Source of the DNA: Amyelois transitella
Taxonomy: Eukaryota; Arthropoda; Insecta; Lepidoptera; Pyralidae
Reading direction: 5' to 3'
Assembly: GCF_032362555.1 (NCBI RefSeq)
Contig: NC_083527.1
Location: 6,448,001 to 6,512,000, forward strand
Length of the DNA: 64,000 bases
A model generated the notes under the pieces. That model saw only the letters and a list, made by a program, of their open reading frames with translations. It was not told the origin of the DNA and searched no databases. Shown here piece after piece: positions 60,601 to 64,000 of this stretch. A program made the translations under genes and the position numbers. Each line of letters begins with the position of its first letter. The stretch's first letter is position 1.

Positions 60601-61400
60601 GACCGTGGCAAGTGCAAATATGTGGTCTCTGCCTGCCCCTCCGGGAAAGAGGCGTGATTTATATATGTATGTAGGTACCTATATATAATGAAACAAAACA
60701 ATGTTGACAGGGCGGTGTTCAAATTCGAGGGCGCGCGCATCGTGTGCTCGGCGCGCGGGAGTGACTTCACCGAGTTCCGGACGCAGTTCTCAGACGACGA
60801 GCGCGCCTTCGGATACCTCAGGTGAGGCTTATTTATTTATATCTGTCTCACTCGTATAGTGTGAGTCCTGAAGAGAAAGATATTATATCTGTCTCACTCG
60901 TATAGTGTCTTAAGAGAAAGATCATTTGTTAACGAGTCAAGAGAGTATGTCTTTGTATAACTAGAAGGTTGGTTGGCCTGTTAGAAAAGAAATGCTTAAT
61001 TAAATGACATACACATAGAAATTGTATGTTCTATGTGCCATCTGCTACTCTTCCCGTTCAGTTTGTACCTACTCGTATAAGCTAATCAAAGGAAATGCAT
61101 ATAATAGCAATCTATCAATATTTGAATCTCAATTCTATCACTAAACCATATAGTAGGTAGATGAACGTAGCCTTTCAGTCTTGGAGACTGTTGGCTCTGT
61201 CCATCCCGTAGATGATAAAGACGTGATAATACCTATGTATTCATGTATAAGTATTTTAATATTTTATCAGGCTGCAAATGGGCGACGAGATGTCGAAACG
61301 TCGGAAGTTCTTGTTCGTGACGTGGGTGGGTCCCAACGTGTCAGTCATCAACCGAGCCAAGATGTCCACGGACAAGGCCATCATCAAGGACATCATATCA
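28003..61400 (+). CDS. COTL1: Coactosin-like actin-binding protein, 3' end not found
   Basis: ADF-homology (ADF-H) protein that binds F-actin. Exons in phase: 28003-28053 (17 codons, MAEGLEYETIVQNGPKK), 59880-59962, 60711-60821 and 61271-61400. Exon 2 reads VTMTTGLDRETIRSAYEDV, exon 3 AVFKFEGARIVCSARGSDF, exon 4 MSKRRKFLFVTWVGPNVSVI and RAKMSTDKAIIKDIIS. The Lys in RAKMSTDK matches the actin-binding lysine known in mammalian coactosin. The canonical start could equally be ATG 59886 inside exon 2, making the 28003 exon a short N-terminal extension. The first intron is about 31.8 kb and holds most of the mobile DNA in this window. About 35-40 C-terminal residues are missing after the donor at 61401; I saw no matching exon up to 63032, so the last exon probably lies beyond 64000. 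Confidence 0.85.
28900..30260. repeat. Cluster of repeats in the coactosin first intron
   Basis: 29075-29210 and 29428-29682 are antisense TATG-tailed SINE-like copies, the first lacking the tail. 29703-29928 is an antisense copy of the CTAGAGGCCGCCCGCG repeat. 30195-30255 is a sense tail scrap. No gene was seen from 28054 to this point. Confidence 0.65.
30605..31136 (-). pseudogene. Two antisense LINE 3' ends, fragmentary RT C-terminus
   Basis: 30605-30850 encodes on the minus strand [48 protein letters not shown]. 31003-31136 repeats the last part ([26 protein letters not shown]). Both have catacata tails at their 3' ends, the second with four units. Both are 5' truncated. The sequence cgcaggggtagacagagcca recurs just before each (30580 and 30938), pointing to a local duplication. 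Confidence 0.7.
31230..32370. repeat. Run of interspersed repeats
   Basis: 31230-31345 antisense ggttgcggaggtcag family; 31352-31530 agaagaagcgg family; 31793-32040 antisense full TATG-tailed SINE-like repeat; 32262-32370 its 5' half again in antisense; 32484-32670 an internally deleted antisense copy. Little unique DNA remains. Confidence 0.65.
33189..33345 (+). pseudogene. First-exon fragment resembling the insect YqaJ/SWIM-type uncharacterised family
   Basis: ATG at 33189 opens METDFAKADSRNLPK, and after a disruption the family-like text resumes as VDPIMVGVFF, then DFYAAELRNVKT, with a GTAAGT donor after 33345. I recall similar first exons in an insect family of YqaJ-like nuclease-related proteins, but this is from memory and unverified. 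Between the two halves lie two abutting perfect palindromes (33224-33246 and 33247-33267) that shift and stop the frame. No later exons were found, so this is probably a dead fragment. Confidence 0.35.
33341..33499 (-). pseudogene. Start of a THAP-like zinc-finger ORF
   Basis: From ATG 33499 the minus strand reads MSSYKCCAVPKCTNTT and then SPTKSFFSIF, matching the first third of a THAP domain (C-x4-C followed by the SFF-type strand). After that the text stops resembling THAP, so either a donor was missed or the gene is truncated. It is antisense to, and nearly overlaps, the fragment at 33189-33345. Confidence 0.35.
33800..34545. repeat. TATG-tailed SINE-like fragments, including an inverted pair
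   Basis: 33800-33968 is antisense. 34350-34410 (antisense tail end) and 34430-34545 (sense 3' half) face each other. The 34019-34345 stretch between has no recognised feature. Confidence 0.6.
34888..34985 (-). repeat. tRNA-derived SINE, 3' end only
   Basis: Antisense tail: atacgggacaaattgcacag, ttagcctcgaagtaagttcg, gagatactaactcaacgata; the tRNA-like head is absent. Confidence 0.65.
35257..36755. mobile_element. hAT-like non-autonomous transposon, 1.5 kb
   Basis: Terminal inverted repeats of 16 bp (TAGTGTCCGACCGAAG at 35257-35272, reverse complement at 36740-36755) are flanked by the 8 bp direct repeat cctgtagc (35249-35256 and 36756-36763). An 8 bp target duplication and a TAGTG-type end are hallmarks of hAT elements. 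Both ends carry arrays of CTTCGG (35270-35385 and 36650-36745), like hAT subterminal transposase-binding repeats. The interior encodes no transposase and contains a sense TATG-tailed SINE-like copy (35965-36150) and a tRNA-like SINE head (36176-36250, B box agttcaaatcc). Confidence 0.8.
36764..38555. other. Intron segment without recognised genes
   Basis: AT-rich intron sequence. 37674-37740 weakly resembles the agaagaagcgg repeat. 38120-38245 is the 5' half of an antisense TATG-tailed SINE-like repeat. Nothing else supported. Confidence 0.4.
38559..38783 (+). repeat. tRNA-derived SINE, full length
   Basis: Sense copy: ggcctctgtggcgcagcggt (A box), ggttcgaatcccggtcagag (B box), tgattggtctgggccttgg, and a tail at tcgaggctaactc. 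A LINE 3' end matching 12095-12260 follows at 38807-38960. Confidence 0.8.
39230..39258 (-). repeat. Left part of the SINE-like repeat split by the outer BEL/Pao element
   Basis: catacatacatattgtcacg then tctatatc, the tail end of an antisense TATG-tailed repeat. It resumes at 53697 as atatcccttgcggggtagac, so the BEL element landed inside this repeat. Confidence 0.85.
39259..39430 (+). repeat. 5' LTR of the outer BEL/Pao element
   Basis: 172 bp, TGTCCAAGCATAAAG at the start; the partner LTR has AGCAGAAAG, the only difference I see. Confidence 0.92.
39702..40958 (+). CDS. BEL/Pao Gag protein (outer element)
   Basis: 418 aa capsid/nucleocapsid protein. The central part has the DUF1759-type Gag signature (KLPKISLPIFSGQYSEWTSF, then HYLKSHLSGEAKQLL) near residues 125-180. 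The C-terminal third has Cys/His zinc knuckles: CPYCTENHKLYTC, CFNCLGPRHSVVSC and CRICSRKHHSLLH. It opens at ATG 39702, 271 bp after the 5' LTR, and ends at TAG 40956-40958, where the pol frame overlaps. The ORF is uninterrupted. Confidence 0.92.
   Translation: MSSLFKLQYDTISSLYKARRNFKKTPKDRLTSSYVETRLEILDTLWSSFYSTHRRIIEECKPNELEESDYHTQDLYSSTEDVYIEYKSDLKEMLCKLKNNYASISDNEMSDASQHVSNIKLPKISLPIFSGQYSEWTSFYNLFVSLIHNNKTLDEVQKLHYLKSHLSGEAKQLLRHVPITGENYMICWNKLENRYNNKKYLASCILSRFMSQKNITVESSSALKELLDTSNECLNALKQLGINVKEWDIMVIYILSLKLDIETRKQWELAVSSSSQELPSWNLFQQFLENRFHAFEFLNSKNSVNKTFSRNSFNNVKALHVTTTLSCPYCTENHKLYTCQKFSRDDVNTRRNFVQNQGLCFNCLGPRHSVVSCRMSTRCRICSRKHHSLLHSNSAVPSIDDSSNTNTNQSDGPKLCPQ
40946..43462 (+). 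pseudogene. BEL/Pao pol, left part, cut off by the insertion
   Basis: The pol frame overlaps the end of gag and lies in the -1 frame relative to it; the GTG at 40946 is just the first start-like codon, so a -1 frameshift is the likely expression route. Seen in order: protease-type LDQGSQASF (about residue 48), DUF1758-like region, RT with TTKVRIVFDAS, SSDIVKMYRQV and the catalytic YVDD (about residue 470), then the Pao RNase H-like region with LHGFCDASSEAYAA. From 41856 to 43407 it duplicates 50153-51704. After GPDF the frame runs into the poly-T tract and ends in the foreign insert. Integrase is missing. Confidence 0.9.
41856..43407 (+). repeat. Left copy of a 1552 bp direct duplication of pol
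   Basis: Matches 50153-51704 at a constant offset of 8297 bp at both ends, so there is no net indel. The translations and all antisense shadow frames I compared are identical. The left boundary is at gcag|aggtatttgctg; the right boundary is the T run after gaccaga. Confidence 0.92.
43481..44284 (-). pseudogene. Unrecognised ORF in the cDNA insert, C-terminal part
   Basis: I do not recognise this protein. The minus strand is open from the BEL insertion site at 44284 to TGA at 43481-43483. A methionine at 44185 opens 234 codons (MQPDTHSAEMDCQGEY). The first part is acidic (DPENSDEDPIGDP, QSEDEETE), the middle rich in aromatics (RRLFVWTLRPLYINSLYE, WAQQHLNIHSSE), and the end Pro/Ser-rich and basic. 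The frame matches that of 49785-50070 across the 5 bp target duplication, so the two were one ORF of about 370 codons before the nested element split it. Candidates are a LINE ORF1/Gag-like protein, a host mRNA, or a captured RNA-virus mRNA; nothing seen decides between them. Confidence 0.7.
44285..44289. repeat. Target-site duplication ACTTG of the inner BEL/Pao element (left)
   Basis: acttg at 44285-44289 matches acttg at 49780-49784, directly outside the two LTRs. Confidence 0.9.
44290..44462 (-). repeat. 3' LTR of the inner BEL/Pao element
   Basis: 173 bp, identical by eye to 49607-49779. It contains TTTATTTT and TTTAAAATAC-type AT-rich blocks. Confidence 0.93.
44500..49584 (-). CDS. BEL/Pao Gag-Pol polyprotein (inner element), single ORF
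   Basis: 1694 codons in one frame. In order: DUF1759-type Gag (IPLPIFDGKPSDWLIF, about residue 48); zinc knuckles CRYCNLTNHAIETC and CHRCLKKGNHKYRFC (about 265-315); aspartic protease ALLDDGSTGTFID (about 395); RT with LRVVHDAAAKCNG and catalytic HYMDDFLG (about 815); RNase H-like region HLFCDASKVAYAA (about 1015); integrase zinc-binding HRKFAHANNE...CQFCKNRK, then FIGLDYFGPL and SDNGTSFVGA of the DDE core; and DUF5641 (RPARKLVQLP) at the end. No ATG lies between the LTR and the Gag domain; 49584 is a GTG. The frame is open right back into the LTR. The usual N-terminal Gag stretch seems to be missing, so translation start is unclear. Confidence 0.9.
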   Translation of the reverse strand: MRHNTPNSIQHDHCNKNKTESRANNDFQALARVISELNTKRPKVSNIPLPIFDGKPSDWLIFRKVFDSTKPAYTDAENLARLSTALRGTAREAVSIRLVAASDPEEVISQLHKTFGQTELIILGEVNKIKLFPQIITSESKEMTDFACRVRSCVDTIKLLNQVEYLYSPELSNAIISKLPSALRDHWVHFAFERAATGISKLELLSQFLDYETEVRNKFGYIENFNLLGAPSQKNKGKVVTTECTVTSSESEESSTARKHIQLNCRYCNLTNHAIETCRKFLALSVDDRWRWAKEQKVCHRCLKKGNHKYRFCKSKDACVEALCGKRHHKLLHRSSHEVNLAIDSEDQSASQSVSNLSQQVITHTDMKPNLNIYPLKPLLKIIAVTIKGPTRSYDTYALLDDGSTGTFIDFKISKLIGARGPNAHLRMDCVGGLSRETAIELVNFDIRGRNCNDFYHIKARSLDNLNLGARQTVCKEFVNSYSHLLDISDDVVYENAEPTILIGVDNWHLTISRETRSGTRSQPVACRTALGWVLYGVAQSKTKQVEFVNHCTLDDCDEIKSMIKDYFKLDSIGITKKELRSSSDERAIRILDNTAHRLPNGQYEVGLLWRDDNLCIPDGSYNLALSRYMSLERKFAKDPQYANQYRVNVQTTIDKGYVESCEFPPNPKATWYLPHFGVTNPNKPGKLRVVHDAAAKCNGVSLNNMLLSGPDLLQSLFDILLRFREGKVAISGDIREMFPQIKIRVQDRDAQRFLWRITPDSPISAFRMSSMIFGAVSSPFTALYIKNKNALEYQSRFPNAVDEILNNHYMDDFLGSFDNVDEAAAIARDVFFIHKQAGFEMRSWVSNCSKALKFIPPELKVQNTEIELGNSSVPVRTLGLIWFPLDDAIGFNIHSSISDFPENPTKRSVLSHLMSVFDPLGLLSPLTIRGRILFQEAWRNKIGWDETLPNNEIIKWKQWFLDISDSAKLRIPRCYIHSSNLKVLKRELHLFCDASKVAYAAAAYWRFTFADGTVKTTLITSKARVAPIKIVSIPRLELQGALVAARLAASVVNACINKPSARFFWCDSKNVLSWIRTRTYNLKPFVAHRVCEILEISSESEWHWVPTVENVADDATRFRTGSISKRWFEGPQFLFLSQSDWPTESTTNISCMLETNKDITSTNFDTQCKNFLVANPERFSSWLKFQRATVLAQNYLRLLKFRCLQKSGVDIKLIVWLDGHITRFDLKDTGNCTNRTPYSPDPTAEDLLRVRLHTFLACQRSAFSAEYKCLINGTPIQASSKLSKLEVFISDDGLIRLKGRAQLDLDNETKDFVRHPIILDGNSNAIKLLIMFYHRKFAHANNETILNEMRKDFFIYRLRSIIKKVAYQCQFCKNRKATASIPPTGDLPPARLAHHKRPFTFIGLDYFGPLKVSIGRRSEKRWVAIFTCLTVRAIHIEIVNNLSADSAVMALRRFIARRGTPSEIWSDNGTSFVGATKELKELYGAPVTTFAANNYIKWRFIPPAAPFMGGCWERLVRSVKNALKVTLPPGKCYPEELLTTLLAEVEALINARPLTFVAVESNDEALTPNHFIFGSNCASTIPLQLTDRDLISRQDWKRAIRLSDHFWKRWIHEYLPSLIPRQINSPNHRNLAVGDVVVIMDENLPRGTWPKGRIVAVYLGKDKKVRMADVTTEGGVLRRPARKLVQLPVFQNS
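49607..49779 (-). repeat. 5' LTR of the inner BEL/Pao element
   Basis: 173 bp. Followed on the minus strand by TTTTGGTCCTTGCACC, the putative primer-binding site. The right target duplication acttg is at 49780-49784. Confidence 0.93.
49785..50070 (-). pseudogene. Unrecognised ORF in the cDNA insert, N-terminal part
   Basis: ATG at 50070 starts a Lys/Glu-rich protein (MRKSRATASLEKIRLGVEQS; later EAIRGYMKAYLEEKAKEVT) of about 95 codons before the BEL LTR. The composition and heptad-like spacing suggest helices, perhaps a coiled coil. The 5' UTR is about 80 nt, to 50152. It continues in frame at 44284 if the nested element is skipped. Function unknown. Confidence 0.7.
50153..51704 (+). repeat. 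Right copy of the 1552 bp direct duplication of pol
   Basis: Starts after ...gatgttt at aggtatttgctg and ends at the six-T run in gaccagattttttgag, where normal pol continues. See 41856-43407. Confidence 0.92.
50185..53301 (+). pseudogene. BEL/Pao pol, right part, with RT, RNase H, integrase and DUF5641
   Basis: 1038 codons from an internal Met. The first ~505 repeat the left copy (RT YVDD, FCDASSEAYAA). Beyond the duplication come the integrase zinc-binding segment (HERTIHGGIQ ... NCVICIRY), DDE core with GVDYAGPI and SDNGTNFVGAERE, HSPNFGGLWEAGVK, LTPGHFLIGEPL, and the DUF5641 end (VSKLCILPIAK). It ends at TAG 53301, 223 bp before the 3' LTR. Protease and the start of pol lie only in the left part, so neither half is a full pol. 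Confidence 0.9.
53525..53696 (+). repeat. 3' LTR of the outer BEL/Pao element
   Basis: 172 bp, ending TTGAACA; followed by atatc and the remainder of the interrupted SINE-like repeat (53697-53760). Confidence 0.92.
54320..54580 (+). repeat. TATG-tailed SINE-like repeat, full length
   Basis: Sense copy from ccgtgtggttcccggcgct to gacgtgaccatatgtatgta. A good reference copy for a consensus. Just upstream, 54160-54250 has a pair of short inverted pieces of the same family. Confidence 0.8.
55029..55125. repeat. Inverted repeat with CGCCATTTTTACTGTC arms
   Basis: The left arm cgccatttttactgtcgaaa and the right arm (reverse complement, ending gacagtaaaaatggcg) flank gtttcgctttttattatgac. Arms are about 32 bp with a few mismatches. 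A related but decayed piece is at 61743-61806 (gaaaaactatcagtgtttcg). Probably a MITE family. Confidence 0.6.
55962..56303 (+). CDS. Putative alternative first coding exon of coactosin, coiled coil
   Basis: ATG in good context (cataaaaATGagt) opens 114 codons ending exactly at a phase-0 donor (TCAAAG|GTAATT). The text is strongly helical: EHVEGSYKSLQDNINKLA, KNIIAKFDNLSKNVDDFKKV, RLKVEIKILKNRIDELYAIV, with hydrophobic heptad spacing, then a Ser/Cys-rich linker. It lies on the coactosin strand in the first intron and could join the 59880 exon in frame. It may instead belong to an unrelated gene whose other exons I missed. It looks coding because it is long, open, compositionally protein-like and free of repeats up to the SINE at 56327. 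Confidence 0.55.
56327..56552 (+). repeat. tRNA-derived SINE, full length
   Basis: Sense copy with A box TGGCGCAGCGG and B box GGTTCGAATCC, 24 bp after the donor of the 55962 exon. Confidence 0.8.
56730..56795. repeat. 66 bp near-perfect palindrome
   Basis: aaattttaggcaaacaagtg and its complement are separated by almost no loop (centre near 56762). About three mismatches over ~32 bp arms. It could extrude a cruciform or fold as a hairpin RNA. Confidence 0.7.
57470..57710 (-). repeat. TATG-tailed SINE-like repeat
   Basis: Antisense, full length but diverged: tcccgtgcggggaagacagg, then gccgggaaccacacggcac at the 5' end. A separate tail-end scrap is at 55490-55550. Confidence 0.7.
57912..59630 (-). 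mobile_element. Tc1-type DNA transposon, 1719 bp
   Basis: Perfect 30 bp terminal inverted repeats begin CAGTGGGTTGCCAAATTAAT and are flanked by TA (57910-57911 and 59631-59632), the Tc1/mariner target duplication. It encodes a DD34E transposase on the minus strand. Perfect TIRs argue for recent arrival, although the transposase has a frame problem near its start. It lies in the coactosin first intron. Confidence 0.93.
58122..59243 (-). pseudogene. Tc1-type transposase, likely one intron and one N-terminal frameshift
   Basis: The N-terminal part (59190-58795) has the helix-turn-helix DNA-binding region (RKIAELAGVSKSVVNKIK, KKTVQRRLAEEGL). The C-terminal part (58703-58122) has the DDE domain: Asp in VCFSDESTFE, Asp in FMHDSAPYHKA, and Glu in PDMNPIENLW, with 34 residues between the last two (DD34E). 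They are joined by a 91 bp segment with GTCAGT donor and T8-CAG acceptor (58794-58704); removing it restores ...DWSK-VCFSDES, the usual Tc1 order. The natural start ATG is probably 59243 (MGRGVDLSPRKKSEV), but it is out of frame with the HTH by one base near 59195, so the copy seems inactive unless that too is spliced. Confidence 0.85.
59685..60275 (-). repeat. LINE 3' fragments around coactosin exon 2
   Basis: 59690-59790 antisense matches the start of the 14640 LINE fragment (catgaccaaaccatct, tcacaatgct). 60127-60275 is its 3' end in antisense (cacgcctctttcccgg, cattcataactctcttcatg). A sense 3' end with TATG tail is at 60540-60680. These bracket exons 2 and 3 closely. Confidence 0.65.
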
Positions 61401-63032
61401 GTGAGTTTATTTGACATTTTGGGGCGAGTTGAGGGTACTAGACCTCGAGGCAGGTCACCCATGAGGTGGACACATCAAATAAAATCAGCACTAGGTGACC
61501 CTCTCTGTGAATGCTACAGAAAGGCAGCGATGAGCGATGAGTGGTGAAGGATTGTGAAGCGAGCCACTAACCCTTCTGTACGACCACGACCACTCTGACA
61601 AGAGTGTAACGCATAAGAAGAATTTGACATTTTCATTTTACGCGCGACGGCCGTGGTGACGCAACAGTAGTTCTTGCTATTTAATTTGGCCGTGACACTA
61701 GGCGTTGTGGGATGTGGAGGTAGGTAAAAGGGCTGCCGCGAAGTGGGAAAAACTATCAGTGTTTCGGTTTTTATTGATGACGTTAAACGGGACAGCGATA
61801 GTTTTTCGCGTTCATTCAGGCAACTGGATGTGTAACCATGACCAATACGGGTTAGGTAAGGTTCTCCTGCAAAGGTTGCGGACGTCAGACGGGAGACGCT
61901 TCGTGTAAAAACCTGACTCGCCCAATGCAGGATCCATGGTCAAAGGCATACCCTGGGCTCTGCTGGACTCTCTCTACCGGACTAGGTGGAAGATAACTTA
62001 TATAGTAAATCTGTCTATTACGCTAGGCATGTCCCGGGCTCCTCTCCAGAGTGGTGAGGATGCAACCGGGACTAAAGCCAGGAGGCAGAACATAATAACT
62101 AGTTTTTATCCCGACATTCCCACGGGAGCGAAGTCCCGGGACGCAGATAGTCATAGTATAAAGCTCACATCTCACTTGTGTTGTGGATTCCCAGCGAATC
62201 ATTCCGCTAACTTTCACCATAATCGTGACCGCGGCTCACGTTTTATAATTCTTCTCAATGGGCATTCTGAAAGCATTTATTTCCTAGACTTTCCGTTTTC
62301 TTTGAAACTAGCCAGCGGTCGCCACAAAAATAGAATTAAGTAAGTATTCAAAAATAAAATACATAGATTATTAAGACTGTCCGTCTTCTTATCTTGAATT
62401 CAAGAAAAAAAAATACTTGTCACATTTTTTTTTTAATTCTCTTGGGAGCGAAGCCCAGTGCAAAAGCTAGTCTTTTATAAAACTAAATAATGAACGCATT
62501 ATACACGTACTATGAATCATATTAAGGCTAGGTTAGCCATAGGTTTGTCGATTAGTTCGAAAAGCCTTATCGGGGCTTATCACCCATTGTAAAAACCGCG
62601 TTTTAGTTTCAAATATAAATCAAATAAAGGAATTATTATTTGTAAAATACAGGTATAATGATGGTTTTCTTTATAAGAATTGCGATTATGGCAAGATTTA
62701 TTATTTATTTATAATTTCTTTACAAAAGGGGTAAAATTTCATCAAAATCAGGTTTGTAGATCCGGGATGTAACCAGACTAAGAAAAAAAGAAGAAAAATT
62801 TTTAATAATTTTTTTAATATAAATACTCACAATAATTACACTGATGTACACAAGACATCCTCAAACGTCTAGTACATTGTAAAATATCAAGGCGGGTTCG
62901 AGACAGTATCCATAGGTATTCCACAGTATATTGACATCATCAATTATTTACTTTTGTTAGCTTTGAAGAGCAAACGGTTGAGAATACATCAGTTACGCCA
63001 TGAAGAGAAAGAGAACAAACCTCACAGTGAAA
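61401..63032. other. Coactosin intron or 3' region with repeat fragments
   Basis: 61430-61550 may encode a LINE scrap (RPRGRSPMRWTHQI). 61740-61810 resembles the 55029 inverted repeat. 61815-62100 is the ggttgcggaggtcag family. I searched this stretch for the missing coactosin C-terminal exon and saw none. The rest is AT-rich and unassigned. Confidence 0.45.
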
Positions 63033-64000
63033 TTACATGAAATCATACAGATACTTCCTTACATTAAAACTGACAGTTTGAGCAACTGCACAAATGAAAT
63101 CGTAACCAACAATACATTTATACTTTGACACGTCCAAATCGATCTCCTTGCTACCTGCAATCAATTTCAGTTCCACCAATGTCGCAATCTGAGCCAGCAG
63201 GTTACTCGTCAACCCGATTTTGTCTTCGAGTATTGCGTAAAATATTGCAAGCAAACGGTCCAAGGTGAACATTTTAGGTCCGAGTTGTGTATTAAGTTTT
63301 TCACTAATTTTCGCTTTTGCTTTCACTTGTTGTAACCTCTTACGCTGTTTCCCGTGATTCTTCATGAACAATCTCTTGTCTTCTTTTGGTGGATTGTAGC
63401 TAGCTAAGTACGCTGCTATTAGTAAAAATTTTGCATAGTAAGGCAGTTCAAAGCTCTGTGCAAAAGTTTTGGTTGATGTCAATTCGTCTTTTAAGGTATT
63501 TTCGAAATTATATGATTGCGGTAAGTCGCTGTTTTCCTTTCCTGGTGACAATTTGTTTGGGTTGGCTGTGCTTATTCTCAGGTATAGTAATTCCAAACTT
63601 GTTTTTAATATCGGTGATATGTGCCTCCACAGTTTGGTCAAGTCCTGTGCTTGAATTTCACATTTTATTATTGGTTCACAGTATTTCACAAAATTAACTT
63701 TGGCCATATGTTGTAGTTCGATGAGATCACGACATGGACGGTAGAAAACACTCAGAAATGCATTAAGGAAATTAGCAAACAACTCGGGCTTCTCAAGTTC
63801 ACTCTTTATTTCATCTTCAACTTCGTGATTGCTAAGTAAATAGCATATGAAGGACTTTTGATGTAAAAATATGATTTTAAATAACTCCTCTTTGTTGTAA
63901 TTAGGAAAATATATAGTGATGGGTTCACGCACTCCCATTTTGAAGGTAAAATTGTCGTACACTAAATGGCTGACAAACACAGTGCAAATGTTTAAGTTGC
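63033..64000 (-). CDS. ORC5: Origin recognition complex subunit 5, C-terminal part (cut by window edge)
   Basis: The frame is open from the window edge at 64000 to TAA at 63033-63035, about 321 codons. It matches the C-terminal two-thirds of ORC5, the AAA+ type subunit of the hexamer that marks replication origins. Visible segments: GVREPITIYFPNYNKEELFK, FYRPCRDLIELQHMAKVNF, KYCEPIIK, LPYYAKFLLIAAYLASYNPP, KRLFMKNHGKQRK, LGPKMFTLDRLLAIFYAI and KYLYDFM at the end. The Walker A/B part must lie beyond 64000. GTG at 63980 is not a start; the reading frame continues upstream. A long uninterrupted exon like this has no signs of decay. It lies antisense to, and possibly inside, the coactosin gene. 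Confidence 0.93.
   Translation of the reverse strand, partial: NLNICTVFVSHLVYDNFTFKMGVREPITIYFPNYNKEELFKIIFLHQKSFICYLLSNHEVEDEIKSELEKPELFANFLNAFLSVFYRPCRDLIELQHMAKVNFVKYCEPIIKCEIQAQDLTKLWRHISPILKTSLELLYLRISTANPNKLSPGKENSDLPQSYNFENTLKDELTSTKTFAQSFELPYYAKFLLIAAYLASYNPPKEDKRLFMKNHGKQRKRLQQVKAKAKISEKLNTQLGPKMFTLDRLLAIFYAILEDKIGLTSNLLAQIATLVELKLIAGSKEIDLDVSKYKCIVGYDFICAVAQTVSFNVRKYLYDFM

Noticed and set aside
61278..61547. 89-codon ORF as a full C-terminal coactosin exon
   Set aside because: Coactosin text stops at the GTGAGT donor at 61401; the following residues (RPRGRSPMRW...) resemble a retroelement scrap, not the coactosin C-terminus.

Overview
The window looks like euchromatic nuclear DNA from a moth or butterfly. 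The evidence is insect-type spliced genes (26/29 kDa proteinase, WDR70, MRPL39, TP53RK/Bud32, coactosin, ORC5) buried in repeats typical of Lepidoptera: Lep1-like Helitron relics, tRNA-headed SINEs, a roughly 250 bp SINE-like repeat with a TATG-repeat tail, LINE 3' ends, MITEs and BEL/Pao retrotransposons. The species cannot be named from the sequence alone. Splice sites were placed by eye from GT/AG signals, reading-frame phase and family resemblance; no alignment or search was run.

Layout: 1908-16330 (-) is a complete 15-exon 26-29-p cysteine proteinase gene (553 aa predicted). Head to head with it, 17010-20310 (+) is a 4-exon WDR70 gene (668 aa). 20682-26043 (-) is an 8-exon MRPL39 gene (337 aa). 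26559-27287 (-) is a single-exon TP53RK/Bud32 kinase. Divergent from the kinase, 28003 onward (+) is a coactosin gene with a first intron of about 32 kb, a possible second first exon encoding a coiled coil (55962-56303), and three conserved exons up to 61400; its last exon was not found. 63033-64000 (-) is the C-terminal part of ORC5, cut by the window edge.

The long coactosin intron holds the most unusual structure. A BEL/Pao element (39259-53696, 172 bp LTRs, ATATC target duplication) sits inside a SINE-like repeat. Its pol gene is interrupted by an antisense, poly(A)-ended insertion of about 1.25 kb carrying an unrecognised ORF, and exactly 1552 bp of pol is repeated directly on both sides of that insertion. 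The unrecognised ORF was in turn split by a second, opposite-strand BEL/Pao element (44290-49779, apparently identical 173 bp LTRs, ACTTG target duplication, one 1694-codon ORF). The order of events can be read as BEL, then polyadenylated cDNA, then a second BEL.

Other mobile DNA includes a Tc1-type transposon with 30 bp TIRs and a likely intron in its transposase, a 1.5 kb hAT-like non-autonomous element with CTTCGG subterminal repeats, and two TA-flanked MITEs. About forty copies or fragments of the SINE-like repeat are present, and its 3' end resembles that of the LINE fragments here, which suggests a LINE/SINE partnership. The host genes are unrelated housekeeping or digestive/lysosomal functions; beyond two divergent promoter regions there is no functional cluster.
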